Source: an uncultured Porticoccus sp. (GTDB taxonomy: Bacteria; Pseudomonadota; Gammaproteobacteria; Pseudomonadales; Porticoccaceae). Taken from it: a stretch of 5,265 bases of DNA. Positions within the stretch are counted from its first letter, which is position 1; every line of letters starts with the position of its first letter. The notes below the pieces were generated by a model. That model searched no databases, was not told the origin of the DNA, and saw nothing but the letters and a program-made list of their open reading frames with translations. Shown here piece after piece: positions 1-5,265 of the stretch. Location: the NCBI GenBank assembly GCA_950063125.1, contig CATLZI010000163.1:1-5265 (forward strand). Reading direction: 5' to 3'. The translations under genes and the position numbers were made by a program.

Positions 1-612
1 ACCAATGTGCCCGAGGGCGAGGTGGATATGCGCACGGTGGCCGGTCATCCCAATCGCGATGATCTCGGCGAGCGCCAATTGCCCTTTACCCGGGAAATCT
101 ATATCGACCGCGAGGATTTCAACGAAGACAGCAGCCTGTCCCGCAAGAAATTCAAGCGGCTGGTGCCCGGCGAGTGGGTGCGGCTGCGCGGTGCCTGTGT
201 CATTCAGGCCAATGAGGTGGTGAAGGATGACCGCGGTGAGATCGTCGAGATTCTGGCGGAAATGATTCCCGGCACCCACGGCGAAGACCCGCCCGAGGGC
301 ATTCGTCCCCGCGGTGTGGTTCACTGGGTATCCGCGACGGAGTACGTGGACTGTGAAGTGCGGCTCTATGACCGGCTGTTCAGCGATCCGGCGCCGGATG
401 CGGGCGATCGCAACTTCCTCGACTTCATCAACCCGGCATCGCTGACGGTATTGTCCGGTTGCAAGGTCGAAATCGGTCTTGCGGAGGCCGTTGCAGGGGA
501 TAACTATCAGTTCGAGCGGGAAGGTTATTTCTGTCGGGATACGGAAGCCGGTAGCGAGAATACCCTGGTGTTTAACCGCACCATCGAACTCAGGGATAAC
601 TGGAAAAGCTGA
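1..612 (+). CDS. glnS: Glutaminyl-tRNA synthetase, C-terminal anticodon-binding part (5'-truncated by window edge)
   Basis: The frame is open from base 1 and stops with TGA at 610-612, so 203 codons of the 3' end are visible. GlnRS charges tRNA-Gln with glutamine using ATP in the cytoplasm. This part corresponds to the two beta-barrel domains that read the anticodon. Recognition rests on close resemblance to the C-terminus of E. coli GlnRS: HPN followed by a GxRQ(V/L)PF-like segment, IYIDREDF, YKRLV-like FKRLVPGE, VRLRGACVI, GVVHWVSA, RLYDRLF, FLDFINPASL, FEREGYFC, and a final FNRTIELRD. The catalytic Rossmann domain with its HIGH and KMSKS-type motifs must lie upstream of the window and cannot be assessed. 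The apparent GTG at position 7 is internal, not a start. No frameshift or early stop is seen, and the end matches the usual length of the family. The neighbour 48 bp downstream is cysS on the same strand, which suggests a shared synthetase transcript. Confidence 0.96.
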   Translation, partial: TNVPEGEVDMRTVAGHPNRDDLGERQLPFTREIYIDREDFNEDSSLSRKKFKRLVPGEWVRLRGACVIQANEVVKDDRGEIVEILAEMIPGTHGEDPPEGIRPRGVVHWVSATEYVDCEVRLYDRLFSDPAPDAGDRNFLDFINPASLTVLSGCKVEIGLAEAVAGDNYQFEREGYFCRDTEAGSENTLVFNRTIELRDNWKS

Positions 613-616
613 CCGT

Positions 617-638
617 CGGGGTCCAACTGAAGACCCCG
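617..638 (+). promoter_or_regulatory. Short GC-rich hairpin between glnS and cysS
   Basis: A perfect 7-bp inverted repeat, CGGGGTC at 617-623 and GACCCCG at 632-638, encloses an 8-base loop 4 bases after the glnS stop codon. The bases that follow (CTTATTGATAAG) contain no real T-run, so this is a poor candidate for a complete intrinsic terminator. It could be a partial terminator, an RNA-stability or processing hairpin between the cistrons, or chance in GC-rich DNA. It ends 22 bases before the cysS ATG and does not cover the putative ribosome binding bases at 653-656. Confidence 0.35.
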
Positions 639-660
639 CTTATTGATAAGACAAGGCACT

Positions 661-2058
661 ATGGCACTGACTCTATACAACACTCTGACCCGGCAGAAAG
701 AAGTCTTCAAACCCATCGAGGCGGGCAAGATTCGCATGTACGTCTGCGGTATCACCGTTTACGACTACTGCCATATCGGTCACGCCCGGGTACTGGTGGC
801 GTTTGACGTGATCACCCGCTACCTGAGAACCCGGGGCTGGGACGTCACCTACGTCCGCAACATTACCGACATCGACGACAAGATTCTCAACCGCGCCAAC
901 GACAATGGCGAACCCTACATGGCGCTCACCGACCGGATGATCGACGCCATGCACGGGGACGAGGATGCCCTCGGTGTGCTGCGGCCCGACCTGGAACCCC
1001 GCGCTACCGCCTATATGGACGATATTCTCGCCATGGTGCAGATTCTGGTGGACAACCACTACGCCTATGCCGCCGACAATGGCGATGTCTACTACCGGGT
1101 CAGCCGGTTTGCCGACTACGGCAAACTCAGTGGTCGCAACCCCGAAGACCTGCTGGCCGGTGCCCGCGTCGAGGTGGACGAAGCCAAGGAAGACCCGCGC
1201 GATTTTGCGCTCTGGAAAAGTGCCAAACCCGGCGAAGTGAGTTGGGAATCTCCCTGGGGACCCGGTCGTCCCGGCTGGCATATTGAGTGCTCTGCCATGT
1301 CCACCTGCTGTCTGGGAGATACCTTCGATATCCACGGTGGCGGGCCGGATCTGCCGTTTCCTCACCACGAAAACGAAATCGCCCAGAGCGAAGCCGCCAC
1401 CGGTAAAAAATACGTGCATTACTGGATGCACGCCGGTGCGGTGCGGGTGGACAACGAGAAAATGTCCAAGTCACTGAACAATTTCTTCACCATCCGCGAA
1501 GTGCTGAAAAAATATCATCCGGAAGTGGTGCGCTACTTCCTGCTGTCCAGTCACTACCGCAGTCCCATCAATTATTCCGAAGAGAATCTGATCGAGGCCA
1601 AGGGCGGCCTCGACCGTTTCTACACCGCGTTGCTTCCCTTTACCGAAGTGGCTCCCGCAGCTCTCGATACACTGCACGCCAGTGACTACTACCGCCGTTT
1701 TGTCGAATCCATGGATGACGACTTCAACACCCGCGATGCACTGGCCGCCATGTATGACCTGGTGCGGGACATGAACACCTGTGCCAAAACCGACCCGGCT
1801 CAGGCGGCGAAACTGGCCGCCGAGTTAAAAGCGTTGGGCGGTGTGTTTGGTATATTCACGGTGGAACCCAAAACCTTTCTGCAGGGAATCGCCAGCGATG
1901 GCCCGGACGCCGAACAAATCGAAACACTGATTGCCGAGCGCGTCGCTGCCAAGAAAAATCGTGACTTCGCCCGCGCCGACCAGATTCGCGACGATCTGCT
2001 CGCACAAGGTGTGGTGCTGGAAGATTCTCGAGAAGGCACCACATGGAGAAGGGAGTAA
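661..2058 (+). CDS. cysS: Cysteinyl-tRNA synthetase (class I, complete)
   Basis: The product is 465 aa, close to the 461 aa of E. coli CysRS. It is the monomeric class I enzyme that attaches cysteine to tRNA-Cys in the cytoplasm. Signatures in order: MYVCGITVYD at about 26-35, the HIGH motif at 38-41, RNITDIDDK at 66-74, GRPGWHIECSAM around 202-213, FPHHENEIAQ from 233, and KMSKS at 267-271. The expected zinc ligands that select the cysteine thiol are all present: Cys29, Cys210, His235 and Glu239. A DALR-type helical domain starts near 343 (SMDDDFNT at 350-357), and the protein ends in the typical GTTWRR tail. I chose ATG 661 over an in-frame TTG at 643 because the MALTLYNTLTRQK start aligns with known CysRS N-termini; a weak AAGG lies at 653-656. 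The gene sits 48 bp after glnS, and a radical SAM gene follows after 58 bp. Nothing is degraded or unusual in it. Confidence 0.98.
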   Translation: MALTLYNTLTRQKEVFKPIEAGKIRMYVCGITVYDYCHIGHARVLVAFDVITRYLRTRGWDVTYVRNITDIDDKILNRANDNGEPYMALTDRMIDAMHGDEDALGVLRPDLEPRATAYMDDILAMVQILVDNHYAYAADNGDVYYRVSRFADYGKLSGRNPEDLLAGARVEVDEAKEDPRDFALWKSAKPGEVSWESPWGPGRPGWHIECSAMSTCCLGDTFDIHGGGPDLPFPHHENEIAQSEAATGKKYVHYWMHAGAVRVDNEKMSKSLNNFFTIREVLKKYHPEVVRYFLLSSHYRSPINYSEENLIEAKGGLDRFYTALLPFTEVAPAALDTLHASDYYRRFVESMDDDFNTRDALAAMYDLVRDMNTCAKTDPAQAAKLAAELKALGGVFGIFTVEPKTFLQGIASDGPDAEQIETLIAERVAAKKNRDFARADQIRDDLLAQGVVLEDSREGTTWRRE

Positions 2059-2116
2059 GTATCCTAAAGGGGTTCAGTTAAAAGCTAACTTTCCCGCAAG
2101 AGGGTAAGATAGGCTG

Positions 2117-2998
2117 ATGAACTACGTAGAACCCCTTTTTCGTCCCCCCAGCGAGGCCCGCTCGCTGATCCTGCAGGTCACCAACGGCTGTTCCTGGAAC
2201 CGCTGCACCTTCTGCGAGATGTACACCGCCCCGCAGAAAAAATTCAGCGTCAAACCCCAGTCGGAGATTGAACAGGAACTGCAACAGGTGGCCAGCAGCG
2301 GCTACCCCGTGCGCCGGGTATTTCTGGCCGACGGCGACGCCATGACATTGTCCTTCCGCCGCCTAAGGGAGCTTCTGCTGGCCATCCGCCAGTACCTGCC
2401 GGATGTGCAGCGCATCTCCTCCTACTGCCTGCCCAGCAACATGAAAAACAAATCCGTGGATGAACTGGCGGAGCTGCAACAGCTCGGCCTCAGCCTGATG
2501 TACGTGGGTTGTGAGTCCGGCGACGATCTGGTGCTGGAAAAAATCGACAAGGGCGAAAACTACGCCTCATCACTGGATGCCCTGCACAAAATCAAACAGG
2601 CCGGCATGAAAAGCTCGGTGATGATCCTCAATGGACTCGGCGGGCAACAATACACCGAGCAGCACGCCATCAACTCCGCGAAATTAATGAACGAGGCCCA
2701 GCCGGAATTTCTTTCAACTTTGGTAGTGAGTTTCCCCGGAGGCATTGAACGGTTTCAGCAAGGTTTTGGCGGTGAATTCCAACCGCTGACGCAGCAGCAA
2801 CTGTTTCAGGAAATGGAAATTCTGCTGGATACCCTGGAGCTGGAGCGCACCGTATTCCGTAGCGACCACGCCTCCAACTACCTGGTGCTGAAAGGCACCC
2901 TCAACCGCGATAAAGCACAGTTGTTGCAGCAGGTACGCACCGCTATCCAGCGGCCCGGCGTGATTCCGTTGCGGGAGGAGTGGCAGCGGGGACTGTGA
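2117..2998 (+). CDS. Uncharacterised radical SAM protein with CX4CX2C cluster motif
   Basis: The product is 293 aa. Near the N-terminus, TNGCSWNRCTFCEMY places Cys25, Cys30 and Cys33 in a CX4CX2C pattern rather than the canonical CX3CX2C. These should bind a 4Fe-4S cluster that cleaves S-adenosylmethionine to a 5'-deoxyadenosyl radical. Other barrel-like landmarks are FLADGDAM (69-76, in the usual beta-2 position), YVGCESGDD (129-137, with a SAM-contacting Glu/Ser/Gly-type motif at 133-135), a VSFPGG segment (204-209), and a C-terminal SDHASNYLVLKG block (249-260). Only two other cysteines exist (104 and 132), so there is no SPASM-like auxiliary cluster domain, and no B12-binding domain is evident. 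It resembles the broad COG1032/Elp3-like group usually annotated only as a radical SAM protein; I cannot assign a substrate. The ATG at 2117 has GAGGG at 2100-2104 upstream, with rather long spacing. The GC-rich composition matches cysS, 58 bp upstream, and suggests long residence and possible cotranscription. Confidence 0.9.
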   Translation: MNYVEPLFRPPSEARSLILQVTNGCSWNRCTFCEMYTAPQKKFSVKPQSEIEQELQQVASSGYPVRRVFLADGDAMTLSFRRLRELLLAIRQYLPDVQRISSYCLPSNMKNKSVDELAELQQLGLSLMYVGCESGDDLVLEKIDKGENYASSLDALHKIKQAGMKSSVMILNGLGGQQYTEQHAINSAKLMNEAQPEFLSTLVVSFPGGIERFQQGFGGEFQPLTQQQLFQEMEILLDTLELERTVFRSDHASNYLVLKGTLNRDKAQLLQQVRTAIQRPGVIPLREEWQRGL

Positions 2999-3052
2999 TG
3001 CATGTGAATTGCGGGTGGTCAGATTCGTTATTTAAAGAAAGGGGTGAATGCC

Positions 3053-3151
3053 ATGATCTTTCGGAAGAGAGGCGACACACTGTTATGCGTTAACCTCCAT
3101 TATTTGGGTGGGATGGCAGCGGGAATTGGGGAGAGTTGCTCATGGAGTTGA
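3053..3151 (+). CDS. Candidate 32-aa small ORF or leader peptide overlapping the acyltransferase start
   Basis: An ATG at 3053 opens a 32-codon frame that ends with TGA at 3149-3151, so its stop lies 10 bases inside the acyltransferase gene, whose ATG is at 3142. The AAAGGGG stretch ending at 3044 lies 8 bases before the ATG and makes a good Shine-Dalgarno sequence, which is the main support. The peptide begins MIFRKRGDTLLCVNLHYLGG, has a mildly hydrophobic middle, and matches nothing I recognise. If translated, ribosomes finishing here would end next to the acyltransferase start, which would allow translational coupling. An equally plausible reading is that this is chance in non-coding DNA: the frame is short and shows no sign of codon selection. 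Confidence 0.2.
   Translation: MIFRKRGDTLLCVNLHYLGGMAAGIGESCSWS
3128..3135 (+). promoter_or_regulatory. Ribosome binding site deciding the acyltransferase start
   Basis: GGGGAGAG lies here, with the GGAG core at 3130-3133, 8 bases before the ATG at 3142. This favours ATG 3142 over the in-frame TTG at 3136, which would sit on top of the purine stretch. The resulting N-terminus (MELKYRPEIDGLRA) also matches the usual start of OafA-type acyltransferases. Confidence 0.7.
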
Positions 3152-5169
3152 AGTACCGACCGGAAATTGATGGGCTTAGGGCAATAGCTGTTGTCGCTGT
3201 ACTTGTTTACCACTCAGAAATATATATCGGTAAACAGCAGTTTCTGGCTGGTGGATTTTTAGGTGTAGATATCTTTTTTGTAATTTCAGGTTTTTTGATT
3301 ACATCCATCATAATGAGTGAATTTGAACGTTCGCGAAAATTCTCACTCATTAACTTTTACGAGAGAAGAATCCGGCGCTTACTTCCTGCGCTGTTGACCG
3401 TCATATTGGTGTCACTCCCTTTTGCCTGGCAGTTGATGCTTCCGGCACAGTTGGTTGATTTCTCAAAATCCATATTGAGCACACTGGCATTTGGTTCCAA
3501 TTTTTATTGGTACGCAACGTTACAGGAATATGGAGCTGAGTCTGCGCTGCTGAAGCCCTTTTTACATACTTGGACGCTCGCTGTAGAAGAGCAGTTCTAC
3601 ATTTTTTATCCGGTAATCCTCCTTGTTATCTATAAGTGGTATCGAAAACATGCCATCGTATTGCTGATGACGGGCTTGCTTCTGAGTCTACAGTTTGCTG
3701 AAATTGCAACACCACATAATCCCTCATTTTCTTTCTATATGCTGCCAAGCCGTTTTTGGGAGTTGCTGGCGGGTGGTGTTCTTGCAAATTTATTGTATCT
3801 GTATCCTCAGAAATATAATCACCCACTATTGAACCGGACAATGCCTGTTTTAGGTATGTATCTGATCGTCCACTCAATATTTTTTTTAGATTTTGATGTG
3901 GACCATCCTGGTTTCGTGACGCTTTTGCCTGTGCTGGGAACGGTATTGGTAATCTGGTTTTCCAACAAGAATGATCTCGTTACCACGCTTCTCTCCAGCA
4001 GAATTTTTGTCGGAGTAGGGCTTCTCTCCTACTCTATTTATCTTTGGCACTATCCGATCTTTGCCTTCGGTAGATTTTTAGATTCAACGCCGACCTGGCA
4101 TGATAAGGCTCATTGGATTTTCATCACTTTTGTGTTCTCTTATATAACTTACAAACTGGTGGAAAAACCGTTCAGGAATAAACAGCGAATACCTCGTGTA
4201 ACCTTGGCTGTAATATTGGTAGTCGGCTTATTAGTGATTTCATCGTTAATGACCTACTGGATCATCAATAAAGGGAGTCAGCCACGTCTTGGCTACCTAG
4301 GTGATGTATTCAAAGACTCATCACGTGTTTGGGTGACTTTGAATGGTAAGAGATGCCATGCGGGGCGAAGCGGAAGTCTTCCATTTCCGGTGCATGAAAG
4401 CTGTGTGTTTGAAAATAATCCTGATGGTCAATACCTTGTGGTGATTGGGGATAGTCACGCGGGAAGTTTGGCGGATAGGCTGAAAAGTTTTTCAGAATTT
4501 AATTCTCTGAATTTTATACAGATAACAAATGCTGGCTGTAGTCATATCAAAGGCCTTCAGGTGCAGTACCAAAACGGTCTTTGCGAACAACGGTCTACCG
4601 CTATTCAAAGTTTTCTTCAAACCTACCCCAAGCCAATTATTGTTTACAGTTCTCGAATACCTTTAATGGTAGAGGTGGAAAGGTTTGATAATTTGGAGGG
4701 CGATCGTGAAGCAAAATTTAAGCCGGTACCTCCTGAGTTTGTAGAAAAGCAAATTCCGAAAACGACTAAAAAAATTATTAATGCCTTAAACGAATTTAAG
4801 GCAATAAGTGACATTTTGGTTATTGTCTATCCTGTTCCGGAGCAAGGGTTCCACGTTAAAGATAAGCTCTTTGAGATTAGGCCCGTAATTAGCCGGCAGG
4901 AGGAATTGCCCACATTAAGTACAAGCTACAAAGTATTTCGGGATCGGGTTTCTAGATCTTACGAGATCCTTGATAAGATCAAGGGCGAGAACGTCAAAAG
5001 GGTTTACCCGGAAAGCATTTTTTGTCGTGCTAAAAGTGGTAGATGTCTAGTTATGGAGGGCGATAAAATTTATTTTCATGGGGATAACCATGTTTCACCT
5101 CTTGGTGCAGAAATGATCGTTGAGGAAATTGCAAACTCATTAAAACTTCAAATGCCTGATAACCCTTAA
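3142..5169 (+). CDS. OafA/YrhL-type O-acyltransferase: acyltransferase-3 membrane domain fused to SGNH domain
   Basis: This 675-aa integral inner-membrane protein has the length and two-domain plan of the OafA/YrhL group (COG1835), which O-acetylates surface polysaccharides such as O-antigen. Residues about 5-345 form the multi-pass acyltransferase-3 domain: YRPEIDGLRA with the expected catalytic His24, FFVISGFLIT (45-54), YERRIRRLLPA (from 73), HTWTLAVEEQFY (142-153), SYSIYLWHYP, and a closing VEKPFR (340-345). A further membrane helix at about 354-378 leads to a periplasmic SGNH domain: GDSH at 436-439 with nucleophile Ser438, a block III-like IVYSSR ending at Arg505, and GDNHVSPLGA at 647-656 with His650. 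The usual block V Asp three residues before the His is replaced by Gly647, although Asp648 is adjacent. All six cysteines (405, 421, 466, 481, 628, 635) are in the SGNH part, fitting periplasmic disulfides. The gene is much more AT-rich than its upstream neighbours, which suggests horizontal acquisition. The acyl donor and target glycan are not determinable here. Confidence 0.93.
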   Translation: MELKYRPEIDGLRAIAVVAVLVYHSEIYIGKQQFLAGGFLGVDIFFVISGFLITSIIMSEFERSRKFSLINFYERRIRRLLPALLTVILVSLPFAWQLMLPAQLVDFSKSILSTLAFGSNFYWYATLQEYGAESALLKPFLHTWTLAVEEQFYIFYPVILLVIYKWYRKHAIVLLMTGLLLSLQFAEIATPHNPSFSFYMLPSRFWELLAGGVLANLLYLYPQKYNHPLLNRTMPVLGMYLIVHSIFFLDFDVDHPGFVTLLPVLGTVLVIWFSNKNDLVTTLLSSRIFVGVGLLSYSIYLWHYPIFAFGRFLDSTPTWHDKAHWIFITFVFSYITYKLVEKPFRNKQRIPRVTLAVILVVGLLVISSLMTYWIINKGSQPRLGYLGDVFKDSSRVWVTLNGKRCHAGRSGSLPFPVHESCVFENNPDGQYLVVIGDSHAGSLADRLKSFSEFNSLNFIQITNAGCSHIKGLQVQYQNGLCEQRSTAIQSFLQTYPKPIIVYSSRIPLMVEVERFDNLEGDREAKFKPVPPEFVEKQIPKTTKKIINALNEFKAISDILVIVYPVPEQGFHVKDKLFEIRPVISRQEELPTLSTSYKVFRDRVSRSYEILDKIKGENVKRVYPESIFCRAKSGRCLVMEGDKIYFHGDNHVSPLGAEMIVEEIANSLKLQMPDNP

Positions 5170-5265
5170 AGGGGATTTCAAAAAGTGAGGGTAGCCAGAG
5201 ATTCTTGAGTAAGCTGTTGAGTAACTTGCCCCGCTGTTCTGTAATGCACTTATGAATGATTCGCT
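5170..5265 (+). other. Intergenic tail with a short tandem direct repeat; no gene supported
   Basis: Nothing in these 96 bases is convincing as a gene, intrinsic terminator or promoter. The one visible structure is a 12-base-period repeat: TTGAGTAA at 5205-5212 and again at 5217-5224, with the flanking 12-mers agreeing at 10 of 12 positions. ATGs at 5252 and 5256 have no Shine-Dalgarno sequence and run off the window edge, so a downstream gene start cannot be judged. Confidence 0.4.

Noticed and set aside
643..660. In-frame TTG start six codons upstream of cysS ATG 661
   Set aside because: Known CysRS proteins begin at the position matching ATG 661; the extra residues have no counterpart, and the TTG lacks its own Shine-Dalgarno sequence.
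673..1431. Long open frame on the minus strand (252 codons) opposite cysS
   Set aside because: It lies wholly inside an unmistakable cysS gene. Its low-complexity V/G/H-rich translation is typical of antisense shadow frames in GC-rich genes.
2065..2072. TAAAGGGG shared after the cysS end and at the acyltransferase stop (5167-5174)
   Set aside because: Eight shared bases far apart with no longer flanking identity; not credible as an att site or mobile-element boundary.
2076..2090. Inverted repeat AGTTA-AAAGC-TAACT after cysS as a terminator
   Set aside because: The arms are only 5 bp and AT-rich, with just TTT following, too weak for an intrinsic terminator.
3009..3036. TTGCGG ... TTTAAA as a sigma-70 promoter for the acyltransferase
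   Set aside because: It matches only about 3/6 and 4/6 of consensus with 16-base spacing; such matches are common by chance in AT-richer DNA.
5163..5173. CCCTT-A-AAGGG palindrome at the acyltransferase stop as a terminator
   Set aside because: The spacer is one base, so only about 3 bp could pair around a real loop, and no T-run follows.
5140..5265. Minus-strand frames open from the right edge towards the end of the acyltransferase
   Set aside because: At least two minus frames are open here. They read back over the conserved C-terminal catalytic motif of the acyltransferase and show no recognisable domain, so a convergent gene is not supported without more sequence.

Overview
The window looks like a chromosomal segment of a gammaproteobacterium. 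It reads as a conserved housekeeping block followed by an accessory gene. The evidence is a bacterial-type GlnRS closely resembling the Escherichia coli enzyme, placed directly upstream of cysS on the same strand, an arrangement familiar from Pseudomonas and its relatives. The first 3 kb is GC-rich, with mostly G/C third codon positions. A marine Cellvibrionales-type host (Microbulbifer-like) would fit, but that is a guess from general resemblance and cannot be proved from this window.

Layout, all genes on the + strand. (1) 1-612: the 3' end of glnS, covering the anticodon-binding part of glutaminyl-tRNA synthetase; the catalytic half lies outside the window. (2) 661-2058: complete cysS, cysteinyl-tRNA synthetase of 465 aa, with all signature motifs and zinc ligands intact. 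A short GC hairpin without a T-tract lies in the 48-bp gap between the two synthetase genes. (3) 2117-2998: an uncharacterised 293-aa radical SAM protein with a non-canonical CX4CX2C cluster motif, 58 bp after cysS and probably cotranscribed with it. (4) 2999-3141: an intergenic stretch of 143 bp with no convincing promoter or terminator, but with two very short candidate reading frames. The second has a good ribosome binding site and runs into the start of the next gene. (5) 3142-5169: a 675-aa OafA/YrhL-type O-acyltransferase, with a multi-pass acyltransferase-3 membrane domain fused to a periplasmic SGNH domain. It is visibly AT-rich compared with everything upstream. (6) 5170-5265: 96 bp in which I can support no gene.

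The first two genes supply aminoacyl-tRNAs (Gln, Cys) in the cytoplasm. The radical SAM protein has no inferable substrate. The acyltransferase probably decorates a surface polysaccharide (O-antigen, capsule or exopolysaccharide). Its base composition suggests a later, horizontally acquired insertion next to the conserved block. I see no phage, IS, CRISPR, tRNA or rRNA feature, and no evidence of a multi-gene novel system. The items most worth a second look are the radical SAM protein, the apparent loss of the usual block V Asp in the SGNH domain, and the small-ORF/leader arrangement before the acyltransferase.
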